Source: Actinopolyspora mortivallis DSM 44261 (lineage in GTDB: Bacteria > Actinomycetota > Actinomycetes > Mycobacteriales > Pseudonocardiaceae). From it: a stretch of DNA of 64,000 nt. A model generated the notes under the pieces. The model did no database searches. It was given only the letters and a program-made list of their open reading frames with translations, and was not told the DNA's origin. Shown here one piece after another: positions 54,210 through 63,314 of the stretch (the first letter of the stretch is position 1; each line of letters starts with the position of its first letter). A program made the position numbers and the translations under genes. Location of the stretch: contig NZ_KB913024.1 of NCBI RefSeq assembly GCF_000384035.1, forward strand, positions 2,165,584 through 2,229,583, in the 5' to 3' direction.

Positions 54210-55198
54210 GTCGCCACGGGCACACTGCCGTCGGCCGCACGACGGAAGTCGTCCCACACGGTGCGCAGCCCGTCGGTGAACCGTACGTTCGGCTGGTAAC
54301 CGAGTTCCCTTCCGGCCTTCTCGATCTCGACGATCACCGCGGGCATCTCACCGTTCTTGGCCTCCACGTGCGTCACCGGGATCCGCCTGCCCGTGGTCGC
54401 GCGCACGGTCTCGATCAGTTCCATCACCGAGACGGACTGCCCCGACCCGATGACGGCCGTTCCGCTGTAGTGCCGGTCCCAGGCCGCGGTGACGGCCCGG
54501 ACCACGTCGTCGAGATGGACGAAGTCCCGGCTCTGCGATCCGTCGCCGTAGACCTCCACTCCCTCGTCGGCGAGGGCCGCGCGCATGAGACGTGGGACGA
54601 AGCTGTCCTTGTGCCCCATGCCCGGACCGTAGATGTTGGTGAAACGCAGCGCCGCCGCGGAGAGTCCGTAGGCGCCGGTGTAGCCGGAAAGCAGCATCTC
54701 GCAGGCTGCCTTGGTGGCTCCGTAGGGAGTCAGCGGACGCAGGGGCAACCGTTCGGAGATGGTGCCGTATCCGATGTCACCGACCACCGCGTTGGTGGAG
54801 GCCAGCACGAAACGCGGAACACCGCGCTGACGCGCCAGCTCCAGCAGCCCCTGGGTGACCTCCACGTTCTCGGTGAACGTCTCGGTGGGCTTGTCCACCG
54901 AACGCAGCACGGAGGTGATGGCCGCCAGATGAACGATTCCCGCGCTTCCCTCGGTGACGGCCGCGTCACGAACATCCGGGTCGGTCAGGTCCCCCGCGAC
55001 GTGACTGACCAGATGGCGGTGTTCCTCCCGGATCTCCGGCTCGGCGCGGTCGACGACGGTCACCGGGCTGCCCCGGTCGGCGAAGGCCCGGACCACGGCA
55101 CGACCGACGAAGCCGGCCCCCCCGGTCACGATGACACGTTCGGCCTCGGATTCCGGATCATCTGTTTTCGCTGCGGACTGCACAAAGCTGCTTGGCAC
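54206..55198 (-). CDS. NAD-dependent sugar epimerase/dehydratase
   Basis: A 330-residue extended SDR. VIVTGGAGFVGRAVVRAFADRG is the NAD motif; ASTNAVVGD-LTPYGATKAACE holds the Ser and Tyr-x3-Lys catalytic set; RFTNIYGPGMGHKDSFVPRL is the substrate loop of UDP-glucose 4-epimerase-like enzymes. It provides an NDP-sugar for the downstream membrane transferase and GT2. GTG 55198 lies seven bases after TAGAGT, fitting a leaderless start; no ribosome site is present. GTG 55183 is an alternative. Confidence 0.85.
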   Translation of the reverse strand: MPSSFVQSAAKTDDPESEAERVIVTGGAGFVGRAVVRAFADRGSPVTVVDRAEPEIREEHRHLVSHVAGDLTDPDVRDAAVTEGSAGIVHLAAITSVLRSVDKPTETFTENVEVTQGLLELARQRGVPRFVLASTNAVVGDIGYGTISERLPLRPLTPYGATKAACEMLLSGYTGAYGLSAAALRFTNIYGPGMGHKDSFVPRLMRAALADEGVEVYGDGSQSRDFVHLDDVVRAVTAAWDRHYSGTAVIGSGQSVSVMELIETVRATTGRRIPVTHVEAKNGEMPAVIVEIEKAGRELGYQPNVRFTDGLRTVWDDFRRAADGSVPVAT

Positions 55199-55298
55199 GC
55201 ATATGACTCTAACCGTTGCGCTGTTCGTGTCGCGCGAACCCGTCCCCTCGCAAGATCCGGAACGAACTCCCTGGCCACACCGTTTCATTCAAATGTTT

Positions 55299-55739
55299 TC
55301 ATATTTCGGCGTGCCGACGGGCCAGCTCAGCCAGCCCCGTGGCGAACACTCCCTCGGCGAAAGTCCGGTCCAACTCGGCCTCCCGCTCCGCGTCGGCGTC
55401 GTAGCGGGCCCACCACTCCGCGAAGCTCTCCCCGGTGGCCGTGACCGGTCTCACCCGCACGGTGGCCCGATAACTCCGGATCGGGAACGGCCCCTCCAGC
55501 ATCTCGTAGGTGTGGCTGTGGCCGACCTCGTCGAGCGCCACCAGACGTTCGCGGACCCTGGTCCCGTCGCCCAACCACAGTCTCCGGACCGCTCCCACCT
55601 CACGGGGACCGGCCCCATCCTCCATCTCCAGTTCGGCGATCCCCGGATGCCACTGCGCGAGACCGCCGAAGTCCCCGAACCACTGCCAGACCCGCCGCGC
55701 GGGGGCGGCGATCACGATGCTCGCGTACGACTCGGCCAC
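55299..55739 (-). CDS. SRPBCC (START/Bet v1-like) family protein
   Basis: A 146-residue hydrophobic-cavity protein: SYASIVIAAPARRVWQWFGDFGGLAQWHPGI at the N-terminus and the C-terminal helix WARYDADAEREAELDRTFAEGVFATGLAEL are typical of polyketide-cyclase-like SRPBCC proteins. GTG 55739 has GGGAGG six bases upstream. It follows the UPF0261 and TIM-barrel genes by 65 bases on the same strand and may belong to that operon. Ligand unknown. Confidence 0.85.
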   Translation of the reverse strand: MAESYASIVIAAPARRVWQWFGDFGGLAQWHPGIAELEMEDGAGPREVGAVRRLWLGDGTRVRERLVALDEVGHSHTYEMLEGPFPIRSYRATVRVRPVTATGESFAEWWARYDADAEREAELDRTFAEGVFATGLAELARRHAEI

Positions 55740-55804
55740 GGTGTTCCTCCCGGACAACGCTCGTGTGTGCTGGAACCGGAAACCCCCCGTGCGAGGACCG
55801 GCGG

Positions 55805-56662
55805 TCAGCCGCCAGCCCGGAGGAAGGCCTCGGTCCGCTCGACCAGTGCCCGCTCGGTGGGCAACCGTTCCATGCTGCTGGCCCCGTAGAAACCGTGACA
55901 GCGGCGGGTTCGGGACAGCACGTACTCCACGTCCTCGGGAGCGCTGATCGGCCCTCCGTGGCACAGCACGAGGACGTCGTCGCGCACCTCGGCGGCGGCT
56001 GCGGAGCACTCGTCGATCAGACCGACGCAGTCGTCGAGGCTCTTGGCCGTGCGCGCACCGATGCTGCCCCCGGTGGTCAGTCCCATGTGGCACACGAGCA
56101 CGTCGGCTCCGGCCCGGGTCATCCTGCGGGCGTCCTCGGCCGAGAACACGTAGGGGGTGGTGAGCATGTCGGCCTCCGCGGCGGCGCGGATCAGCTCGAC
56201 CTCCAGGTCGTAGCCCATGCCGGTCTCCTCCAGGTTCTCCCGGAAGGTTCCGTCTATGAGCCCCACTGTGGGGAAGTTCTGCACCCCCGCGAACCCGAGA
56301 GCCCGCAGTTCCGCGAGGAACCTGTCGCGGAGCATGAAGGGGTCCGTCCCGTTCACCCCGGCGAGCACCGGGGTCTCACGCACCACCGGGAGCACCTCGT
56401 GGGCCATCTCCACGACGATGTCGTTGGCGTTGCCGTAGGCGAGCAGACCGGCCAGGGAACCACGCCCCGCCATGCGGTAGCGCCCCGAGTTGTACACGAC
56501 CAGCAGGTCGATTCCGCCTTCCTCCTCGCACTTGGCCGACAGACCGGTCCCGGCTCCGCCGCCGACGATCGGCACCCCCCGGGCCGCCTTCTCCCGCAGC
56601 CCGCGCAGGATCCCGGAGCGGCTCCCCGGCCCCTCGTTCTCCCCGTCCCGGTTCGGGGTCAT
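55805..56662 (-). CDS. TIM-barrel signal-transduction/phosphoenolpyruvate hydrolase-like protein (PF09370)
   Basis: A 285-residue TIM barrel. [36 protein letters not shown] at the N-terminus and [30 protein letters not shown] are diagnostic of the family annotated as phosphoenolpyruvate hydrolase or TIM-barrel signal transduction protein. It is nearly always beside, or fused to, a UPF0261 protein, as here with a four-base overlap. The reaction is not established; barrel residues suggest a small phosphate- or carboxylate-containing ligand. Confidence 0.85.
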   Translation of the reverse strand: MTPNRDGENEGPGSRSGILRGLREKAARGVPIVGGGAGTGLSAKCEEEGGIDLLVVYNSGRYRMAGRGSLAGLLAYGNANDIVVEMAHEVLPVVRETPVLAGVNGTDPFMLRDRFLAELRALGFAGVQNFPTVGLIDGTFRENLEETGMGYDLEVELIRAAAEADMLTTPYVFSAEDARRMTRAGADVLVCHMGLTTGGSIGARTAKSLDDCVGLIDECSAAAAEVRDDVLVLCHGGPISAPEDVEYVLSRTRRCHGFYGASSMERLPTERALVERTEAFLRAGG

Positions 56663-57858
56663 CTCCGCACCACCTCCGTGAAGGAGCTCATCAGTTCGCG
56701 CACGAATTCGGGGTCGTTGACGTGGTACGGAACCCGAACCAGACGTCGGTCCTCGTGCTGGGCCAGATTGTTCTCCAAGGCCTCGTACAGCGCGGCGTCG
56801 GCCCGTGGATCGTGGAAGGGCCCGCCCGGGGTGTCCAGCAGGGAGAAACCGCCCTCGGGGAACAGGAACCGTACCGGCGCGGTGAAGGCGTTGAGTTTGT
56901 CCGCCAGGAAACGGCCGATGCGGTCACACTCCTCCGGGGTGGTGCGCATCAGGGTGACCTGGGGGTTGTGCTCGTAGAGGGTCCGGTGGGCGTACTCGGC
57001 GGGCACCGTGGACACGGGACCGAAGTTCACCATGTCCAACGCGCCGCACGAACCCACGTAGGGGATGCCACTGCTCGCCAGCGTGTCGAGACGTTGCTCG
57101 CCGGCACTCATCACCCCGCCCGCGACCAGGTCGCAGATCTCCGTGGTGGTCACGTCGAGCGCGGCGCGCAGCACCCCGTCGCCGGCCAGTTTCTCCATCG
57201 CGCGCCCGCCGGTCCCGGTGGCGTGGAAGACCAGGGGCTCGTACTCGGCCTCCAGTTCGGAGACGAGAGCGGAGACACAGGGAGTGGTCACGCCGAACAT
57301 GGACAGCGCCACGGCGGGTTTGTCCGTTCCCGCCGGTACGGGCTCCGCGCTCGCGGCCCCGTGCAGGGCATGGGCGGCGTTGGCCAGCACCCGACGCGAG
57401 ATCCTGTTCAGCCCCGCCATGTCGGTCACGGCGGGCAGCAGCACCGTGTCGCTGGCATCCACGTAGCCCGAGACGTCGCCCGAGGCGACGGTGGAGACCA
57501 TGAACTTGGGAATCCCCACCGGCAGCGCCCGCATGGCCGGGGTGACCAGCGCCGTGGCCCCGGAACCCCCCAGCCCGAGCACACCAGCCACGTCCTCGCG
57601 GTCGCACAGGAAACGGCGGAACGCCTCGGCCATCCCGGACACCGCTGTGCCCCGGTCACCGGTGAACACGGCCGTCCGCCCCTCGGGATGGCAGCCGGCC
57701 ACCGACTCCGCCGACACCGTGACCGAGCGTTCCACGGGCGCCGCGGTGCTCACGTCCACGGTCACCACGGAGGACCCGTCCCGACGGAGCAGTTCGGTCA
57801 CGTAGGTCAACTCGGCGCCCTTCGTGTCGAAGGTGCCGACGACGTACACGCTACCCAT
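56659..57858 (-). CDS. UPF0261 (Tm-1-like ATP-binding) protein
   Basis: A 399-residue protein starting [25 protein letters not shown], the hallmark of UPF0261. [39 protein letters not shown] (in blocks) and [15 protein letters not shown] line an ATP site as in the N-terminal half of plant Tm-1, which binds a viral replicase. Bacterial function is unknown. GGGAAG precedes ATG 57858. First gene of the UPF0261-TIM-barrel-SRPBCC operon; its upstream region has TAGAGT on the minus strand (57901-57896) flanked by GATCGAT/ATCGATC repeats. Confidence 0.88.
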   Translation of the reverse strand: MGSVYVVGTFDTKGAELTYVTELLRRDGSSVVTVDVSTAAPVERSVTVSAESVAGCHPEGRTAVFTGDRGTAVSGMAEAFRRFLCDREDVAGVLGLGGSGATALVTPAMRALPVGIPKFMVSTVASGDVSGYVDASDTVLLPAVTDMAGLNRISRRVLANAAHALHGAASAEPVPAGTDKPAVALSMFGVTTPCVSALVSELEAEYEPLVFHATGTGGRAMEKLAGDGVLRAALDVTTTEICDLVAGGVMSAGEQRLDTLASSGIPYVGSCGALDMVNFGPVSTVPAEYAHRTLYEHNPQVTLMRTTPEECDRIGRFLADKLNAFTAPVRFLFPEGGFSLLDTPGGPFHDPRADAALYEALENNLAQHEDRRLVRVPYHVNDPEFVRELMSSFTEVVRR

Positions 57859-58025
57859 ATCACTTCCCGCGCTCGATCGATGATCATGCGTGTGGCACTC
57901 TACTGATCGATCCGTCCGCGGGACAGTCCTCCGCCGGGATCCGAGGGACCGGGCTCACCCGCTCCGGCCGGAAACGGCGACGGTGGGGTCCCGCCCGTCG
58001 GCGGGACCCGCTCGCGCCGGATCGG

Positions 58026-58178
58026 TCAGTGCCCCTTTCCCCGGCCCCTGACCCTGTTGACGACCCGGTCGATCCTCTCCTTGTTCTTCGGGTCCCTGGC
58101 GTAACGCTTCGCCTGTTCCAGCGCCTTCCGGCCCTGCTGGCTCCTGGCGATGTCGGTGATCTTCCGGAAAATCGACAT
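58026..58178 (-). CDS. small basic protein, 50 residues
   Basis: A short gene encoding MSIFRKITDIARSQQGRKAL and ending in RVRGRGKGH, with 16 basic residues and a helical, amphipathic body. CAGGAG lies six bases before the ATG. It resembles the small basic proteins annotated as Rv0909/MT0933-type antitoxins, but no toxin is adjacent, so that label is weak. It follows the fatty-acid operon by 104 bases on the same strand. Confidence 0.65.
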   Translation of the reverse strand: MSIFRKITDIARSQQGRKALEQAKRYARDPKNKERIDRVVNRVRGRGKGH

Positions 58179-58282
58179 GGCCACTCCTGCCGTCGAATCG
58201 GGACTCCGGGGTCCAGCCTACCCACCGCACGCGCCGAGTCGACCGCGACCACCACGCACCGGACCCGGACGGACACCGGGCG

Positions 58283-59461
58283 TCACCCGAGCACGCCACG
58301 CACCGAGGCGTTGCCCTTGAGCAGGTTCCTCGCCAGGGTGCGGCGCTGGATCTCGTCGGTGCCCTCGAAGATGCGCAGCAACCTCAGGTCCCGGTACCAG
58401 CGCTCGATGGGAAGTTCCCGCGTGTAGCCCATCCCGCCGTGGATCTGCATGACCCTGTCGACGATCTCGTTCGCCCGCACACCCCCGTGCAGTTTGGCGA
58501 TGGACTGGGCGTGCCGGGAGTCCATCCCCTGGTCGGCCTGCCAGGCCGCCTGCAGCACCAGCCAGCGCAGGGCCTCGATGTCGACGGCGGAGTCGGCGAT
58601 CATCCACTGGATGGCCTGGCGGTCGGCGATGGGGGCTCCGAAGGTCTTCCTCGACCACGCGTACTCGGTGGCCATCTCCACCATCCGTTCACATCCGCCG
58701 AGCGCGCGGGCCGGCAGCAGGTACCGGCCCCGGCCGATCCACTGCATGGCCAGCGCGAAACCGCCACCGACCTCGCCGAGCACGTTCTCCTCCGGAACCC
58801 GGACTCCGTCGAAGGTCAACGCGGCGGGCTGGCGGTCCCACTCCCCCATGATGTCGATGGGTTCGGAGGTCCACCCCATGTCCCGGTCCACCAGGAAGCA
58901 GGTCACCCCGCCGTCGGCGCCCTTCTCCTTGTCGGTCACCGCGAACACCATCGCGAAGTCGGCGTCGATCCCGCCGGTGATGAACGTCTTCTCCCCGTCG
59001 ATCACCCACTCGGAGCCCTCTTTCCGCGCGGTGGTGCGGATGTTCTTGGCGTCCGATCCCGCGTCGGGCTCGGTGATGGCGAAACAGGACTTGCGTGTCC
59101 CCTCGATGGTGGGGATCAGGTAGCGCTGCCGTTGCTCCTCGTTGCCGTGGTAGAGGATGTTGTCGGCGCTGCCGCCGAAGGTGAACGGCACGAACGTGCG
59201 CCCCAGTTCCACCTCGACCAACGCGGTCATCACGGAGGACAGCCCCATTCCCCCGTACTCCTCGGGGGTCTGCACCCCCCAGAAGCCGGCCTGACGGGCC
59301 TTCTCGCGCAGCTGCTCGGTCTCCTCCTTCTCCAAACCGCGTTCGCCGCGGCGTTCCCGTTCCAGTACCCGCTGTTCCAGGGGCATCAACTCACGGTGGA
59401 CGAAGTTGCGCACCCAGTCGCGGATGTCACGCTCGGTGTCCGACAGGGAGAAATCGACCAT
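58283..59461 (-). CDS. acyl-CoA dehydrogenase
   Basis: A 392-residue FAD enzyme with the usual three domains. CFAITEPDAGSDAKNIRTTA and GEKTFITGGIDADF are in the beta domain; the C-terminal QIHGGMGYTRELPIERWYRDLRLLRIFEGTDEIQRR holds FAD and active-site residues. The Glu catalytic base position for short/medium-chain enzymes (YRDLR region, EGTDE) is conserved. It oxidises acyl-CoA in beta-oxidation. It is the last of three co-oriented genes with an FabG-like reductase and an acyl-CoA ligase. Confidence 0.92.
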   Translation of the reverse strand: MVDFSLSDTERDIRDWVRNFVHRELMPLEQRVLERERRGERGLEKEETEQLREKARQAGFWGVQTPEEYGGMGLSSVMTALVEVELGRTFVPFTFGGSADNILYHGNEEQRQRYLIPTIEGTRKSCFAITEPDAGSDAKNIRTTARKEGSEWVIDGEKTFITGGIDADFAMVFAVTDKEKGADGGVTCFLVDRDMGWTSEPIDIMGEWDRQPAALTFDGVRVPEENVLGEVGGGFALAMQWIGRGRYLLPARALGGCERMVEMATEYAWSRKTFGAPIADRQAIQWMIADSAVDIEALRWLVLQAAWQADQGMDSRHAQSIAKLHGGVRANEIVDRVMQIHGGMGYTRELPIERWYRDLRLLRIFEGTDEIQRRTLARNLLKGNASVRGVLG

Positions 59462-59547
59462 CACGGTTCCTTTCCTGGGAAGAATCGACAAAGAGGGGAG
59501 GGTGTGTGGTGCACCGGCAGACCGGTGCACCGCGCCCCGTCGAACGG

Positions 59548-60315
59548 TCAGCCGAGCTTGCGACCGCCGTCGACGTAGAGGGTCTGCCCCGTGACGAAGG
59601 AGGAGCTCTCACCGGTCAGGAAGGCCACTGTGTTGGCGATGTCCTGCGGCTGTCCCACCCTCCGGACGGGGGTCTCGTCCGCCGCGGCCTGCTTGAGGTC
59701 CTCGAAGTCCATGCCGAGCCGTTGGGCCGTCGCCGCCGTCATGTCGGAGACGATGAATCCGGGGGCTATCGCGTTGACGGTGATCCCGAACGGGCCGAGC
59801 TCGATGGCCAGCGTGCGCGTGAACCCCTGGACACCGGCCTTGGCGGTCGAGTAGTTGGCCTGGCCGCGGTTGCCGAGCGCGGAGACGCTGGAGAGGTTGA
59901 CGATCCTGCCCCACCGTTCGGGGACCATCTGCTTCTGGGCCTCCCTGCTGCACAGGAAGGCACCGCGCAGGTGCACTCCCATCACGGTGTCCCAGTCCTG
60001 CTCGGACATCTTGAACAGCATGTTGTCCTTGGTCACCCCGGCGTTGTTCACGAGGATCCCGATCGTTCCGAGTTCCTCGGAGACCCGGGTGAACGCGCTC
60101 GCCACCGACTCGGAGTCGGTCACGTCGGCTCCCACCGCCAGGGCACGGCCCCCGGAGGAGTTGATCCGTTCCACGGTGTCGGCGCAGGAGGACTCCTCGA
60201 GGTCCACCGCGGCCACGGATGCGCCCGCCGAGGCCAGGGTCTCGGCGATGGCGGCCCCGATTCCCCGGGCCGCGCCCGTCACCACGGCAACCCGCCCGTT
60301 CAGTTCCTGGTTCAT
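59548..60315 (-). CDS. short-chain dehydrogenase, FabG-like
   Basis: A 255-residue classical SDR: VAVVTGAARGIGAAIAETLA, NNAGVTKDNMLF, catalytic Ser/Tyr/Lys in NLSSVSALGNRGQANYSTAKAG and PGFIVSDMTA. It probably acts on 3-hydroxyacyl- or 3-oxoacyl-CoA in this fatty-acid operon. ATG 60315 has AGGAG five bases upstream; a GTG six bases earlier is less suited. It starts almost on the stop of the ligase gene (overlap within a few bases), so the two are coupled. Confidence 0.9.
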   Translation of the reverse strand: MNQELNGRVAVVTGAARGIGAAIAETLASAGASVAAVDLEESSCADTVERINSSGGRALAVGADVTDSESVASAFTRVSEELGTIGILVNNAGVTKDNMLFKMSEQDWDTVMGVHLRGAFLCSREAQKQMVPERWGRIVNLSSVSALGNRGQANYSTAKAGVQGFTRTLAIELGPFGITVNAIAPGFIVSDMTAATAQRLGMDFEDLKQAAADETPVRRVGQPQDIANTVAFLTGESSSFVTGQTLYVDGGRKLG

Positions 60316-60317
60316 GT

Positions 60318-61931
60318 TCACTCCTGAGCGTCCTCGGTTGTGTCCTGTCGCGCGACGAGACGGGCGCGGAGCTCGCGTTTCAGGACCTTGTGACTGGGTC
60401 CCAACGGAAGCTCGGTCACGAAGCTCACCCGACGCGGGTACTTGTGCGCCGCCAACCGCCGCGCGGACCAGTCGATGATCCCGTCCTTGACCGACTGGTC
60501 GGTATCCACACTATCGGCAGGAACCACCACTGCACAGACCTCTTCGCCGCGTTGTTCGTCCGGCAGGCCGATGACGGCGACCTGTTCCACGGCGGGATGG
60601 TCCAGCAGGACCTCCTCCACCTCACGCGGATAGACGTTGTACCCGTTGCGGATGACCAGGTCCTTCTTCCTGTCGACGATGGACAGGAAACCGTCCTCGT
60701 CCCTGCGTCCGATGTCTCCGGTGCGGAACCATCCGTCGACCAACACGGCCTCGGTGGCCTCCGGATCGTTCAGGTAGCCGGCGAACACGTTGTGCCCGCG
60801 TACCACCACCTCGCCGGTCTCCCCGTCGGGGAGCAACTCGATCCCCTCGGCCTCGGGGTCGGCGATTCCCACCTCCGTCCCCCAGAGCGGATGCCCCACC
60901 GTGCCGGCTCGGGTACCCAGCGCGGGCTGGTTCACCGTCGCACTCGGCGAGGTCTCCGAAAGCCCGTAGCCCTCCAGCACACAGGTGTCGAAACGTTCCT
61001 CGAAACGTTCGAGCACCCGCACCGGCAGCGCCGCTCCCCCGGAGACGCACAGCCGCAGGGTAGGCAGCTCCAGCCCCGGTTCCGCGGCCTCCAGCAGCCG
61101 GGAGTACATGGTGGGCACCCCGTGGAACTGGGTGATCCCGTGCTCGCGGATCAGCTCCAGCGCCCGGCTCGGCTCGAAACTCGGTTGCAGCACCAGGCTC
61201 GCCCCGGCACGGAAGGTCGTGTTCATCGAGACGGTCTGCCCGAAGACGTGGAACAGGGGCAGACAACCGAGCACCCGGTCCCCCGGTCCGGTGTCGTTGG
61301 CGTCGAAGGCGTTGACCGTGGCGTTCATGACCATGTTGAGCTGCGTGAGCACGGCACCCTTGGGCTTTCCCGTGGTCCCGCTGGTGTAGAAGATCACGGC
61401 GGGGTCCTCCGGGGAGCGGGCGACGAAGCTGCCCACGGCCTCCGCCCGGTCGTCCAGAGCGGGCTCGGGGTGGTCGTCGCGGGGGCCGACGAGCGCCAGC
61501 GGTGTCCCGGTCAGTCGGGAGCACCCCCGCGCGAGGTCGAGCCGGGCGGTGTGGCCGACGACCAGCTTCGCCCCCGAGTCGGAGACCAGGTGCGCCGCCT
61601 CCTCCGGACGCAACAGCAACGGCACCGGCACGACCACCGCACCCAGGGCCTGTACCGCGTAGTAGACCCGCACGAACGCGAGGACGTTGGGGGCCACCAG
61701 GGCCACCCGGTCACCGGCGGAGATCCCCAGCGCCCGCAACGCCGAAGCGTGCTCGCGCGCCTGACGCCACAGCTGCCCGTAGGTGACCTGGTGCTCCCCC
61801 TCCACGACCGCGGTTCTGCCGGGGAAGCGGGTCGCCGGCTCGGCGAGCAACGAGGCCGATGAGAGGGTGGCCCGGATTTTCTCCGCTCCGGAACCCGGCG
61901 GGAGGTCTCCGCCGGGGGCGGTCTCGTTCAT
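60318..61931 (-). CDS. long-chain acyl-CoA ligase (AMP-forming)
   Basis: A 537-residue ANL-family ligase. The P-loop YTSGTTGKPKGAVLTQLN, the EGYGLSETSP motif, GWFRTGDIGRRDEDGFLSIVDRKKDLVIRNGYNVYPREVEEVL and the C-terminal catalytic Lys in GPSHKVLKRELR are present. It activates a carboxylic acid, probably a fatty acid, to acyl-CoA for the dehydrogenase and reductase downstream. The gene is divergent from a TetR regulator with a 7-3-7 palindrome between them. Confidence 0.92.
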   Translation of the reverse strand: MNETAPGGDLPPGSGAEKIRATLSSASLLAEPATRFPGRTAVVEGEHQVTYGQLWRQAREHASALRALGISAGDRVALVAPNVLAFVRVYYAVQALGAVVVPVPLLLRPEEAAHLVSDSGAKLVVGHTARLDLARGCSRLTGTPLALVGPRDDHPEPALDDRAEAVGSFVARSPEDPAVIFYTSGTTGKPKGAVLTQLNMVMNATVNAFDANDTGPGDRVLGCLPLFHVFGQTVSMNTTFRAGASLVLQPSFEPSRALELIREHGITQFHGVPTMYSRLLEAAEPGLELPTLRLCVSGGAALPVRVLERFEERFDTCVLEGYGLSETSPSATVNQPALGTRAGTVGHPLWGTEVGIADPEAEGIELLPDGETGEVVVRGHNVFAGYLNDPEATEAVLVDGWFRTGDIGRRDEDGFLSIVDRKKDLVIRNGYNVYPREVEEVLLDHPAVEQVAVIGLPDEQRGEEVCAVVVPADSVDTDQSVKDGIIDWSARRLAAHKYPRRVSFVTELPLGPSHKVLKRELRARLVARQDTTEDAQE

Positions 61932-62282
61932 CAGCGATCTCCTCTCGGACAGGAGCCGCTGCCGCGTGCGGCACGCACCGCCGCGACTGACAGCCTCACC
62001 AGTTAACTAACATTGTTAGTTTTGGTGACCCTACAACCGCGCTCCCGTTTTGACCAGAGGCACATACGGATCCCGCTCGCCCGCGCACAGTGACGAACGA
62101 ACAACCGGAACACCGTGCGCACCACCACCCGTCGCACCGCGACCACGCCGGTATGCCACATTGATCCCGGGCTTGCGCCCCACCGCACGCGGCCACAGTG
62201 CGACCACCGGCCCGGCACGCACCGAGGCCGCCCGCCCCGAGCGAGCCGCCGAGACCACGACCGAGGCCCCGGAGGTCACGAC
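61932..62282. other. divergent control region between acyl-CoA ligase and TetR gene
   Basis: No ORF. It contains the operator palindrome at 62005-62021 in an AT-rich patch 74 bases upstream of the ligase start. The remainder toward the TetR gene is GC-rich with no clear structure. Confidence 0.5.
62005..62021. promoter_or_regulatory. TetR-type operator of the fatty-acid operon
   Basis: AACTAAC-ATT-GTTAGTT is a perfect 17-bp palindrome in the promoter region of the ligase operon and the best candidate site for the divergent TetR protein. Confidence 0.65.
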
Positions 62283-62915
62283 GTGCCCCGACCGAGCACC
62301 CCCCTGCTGTCGATGGAACGCATCCGCGAACACGCCGTGGAGATCATCGACGAGTCCGGGCTGGAAGCCCTCTCCATGCGGAAACTGGCCGAACGACTGG
62401 GAGTGCGCGCCGCCTCGCTGTACAACTACGTGCCGAACAAGGACGAGCTGCTACAGGACATCGCCAACTCGGTGATGTCGGAGGTGGACGTCTCCGGATT
62501 CGACAGCGACTGGATCACCGGGCTGACGGTGTGGGCCCGTTCCTACCGGGCCGCGCTGGCGGCCCACCCCAACCTGGTCCCCTTCCTCGCCTCGGGTCCC
62601 GCGCGCAGGGAGAACGCCCTGCGCCGTGCCGACGCGGTCCACGGAGGGCTGATCAGCGCGGGGTGGCCCCCGCGTTACGCGACCATGATCGGCGCCTCGG
62701 TCAAGTACCTGGTGCTCGGCTCGGCCATGGGCTCCTTCGCCGCCGGTTTCCCCGCCGAGGCCGAGGTCTACGAGGAACGCTTCCCCAACCTGGAACACGC
62801 CCACCTGCTGCCCCGACACGCCACGGAGATCGACCACGCCAGCTTCGAACTCGCCCTGGAGGCCTTCGTCGAGGGGCTGCGCCGACGCCACGCCGAACTG
62901 ACGGGGAAGGACTGA
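62283..62915 (+). CDS. TetR-family transcriptional regulator
   Basis: A 210-residue repressor. The N-terminal HTH is HAVEIIDESGLEALSMRKLAERLGVRAASLYNYVPNKDELL; the C-terminal ligand domain is helical with GASVKYLVLGSAMGSFAAGF. GTG 62283 with GGAGG seven bases upstream is preferred; ATG 62313 is a shorter alternative. It likely binds the palindrome at 62005-62021 and releases it on acyl-CoA or a fatty acid, which is inferred from gene order. Confidence 0.87.
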   Translation: MPRPSTPLLSMERIREHAVEIIDESGLEALSMRKLAERLGVRAASLYNYVPNKDELLQDIANSVMSEVDVSGFDSDWITGLTVWARSYRAALAAHPNLVPFLASGPARRENALRRADAVHGGLISAGWPPRYATMIGASVKYLVLGSAMGSFAAGFPAEAEVYEERFPNLEHAHLLPRHATEIDHASFELALEAFVEGLRRRHAELTGKD

Positions 62916-62990
62916 ACACCGACCATCGGCCTCCTGTTCCCGCCACACGGAAAACCGTCCCCGGATCGTGAGGATCACGCTGCGGAGTGC

Positions 62991-63019
62991 TTGACTCGGC
63001 AGCAGGGGCTCCGTAGCGT
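62991..63019 (+). promoter_or_regulatory. promoter of the gcv leader
   Basis: TTGACT (62991) and TAGCGT (63014) are 17 bases apart, one of the best vegetative promoters in the window. It starts the riboswitch transcript about 30 bases before the first aptamer. Confidence 0.7.
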
Positions 63020-63055
63020 CCTGTCCATAACCGAACAGTGCGCCGATGACGTCAT

Positions 63056-63294
63056 GCGGGAGAGACTCCGCAAGCGGCTCGCGGCAACGCCGCCCGGCCA
63101 CGGCAAGGGTTCCGACGTGCACGCGGAGCGCCGAAGGAGCAAACACTCCCCACAAACTCTCAGGCCCCATCACCGCATGGCACCAGGCGATCACGGAGGA
63201 AAGCAGGGGTCCGGTGCCCCTCGCCCACGGTGCAAGCCGCCACGCGGTGAAACTCTCAGGCCAATGACTCCGGGGAGACGCCGAGAAGGGCGCC
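63056..63294 (+). ncRNA. glycine riboswitch (two aptamer-like halves)
   Basis: The first aptamer starts with GCGGGAGAGACTCCGC and shows the conserved GCGCCGAAGGAGCAA and AAACTCTCAGGC blocks (to about 63167). The second half has GGAAAGCAGGGG, CCCACGGTGCAAGCC and again GAAACTCTCAGGCC followed by GACTCCGGGGAGA, as in streptomycete gcv leaders. Glycine binding should switch on expression of the gcvT that starts 20 bases later, allowing cleavage of excess glycine. Confidence 0.9.
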
Positions 63295-63314
63295 TACCAG
63301 AGGAGTTGCACACC

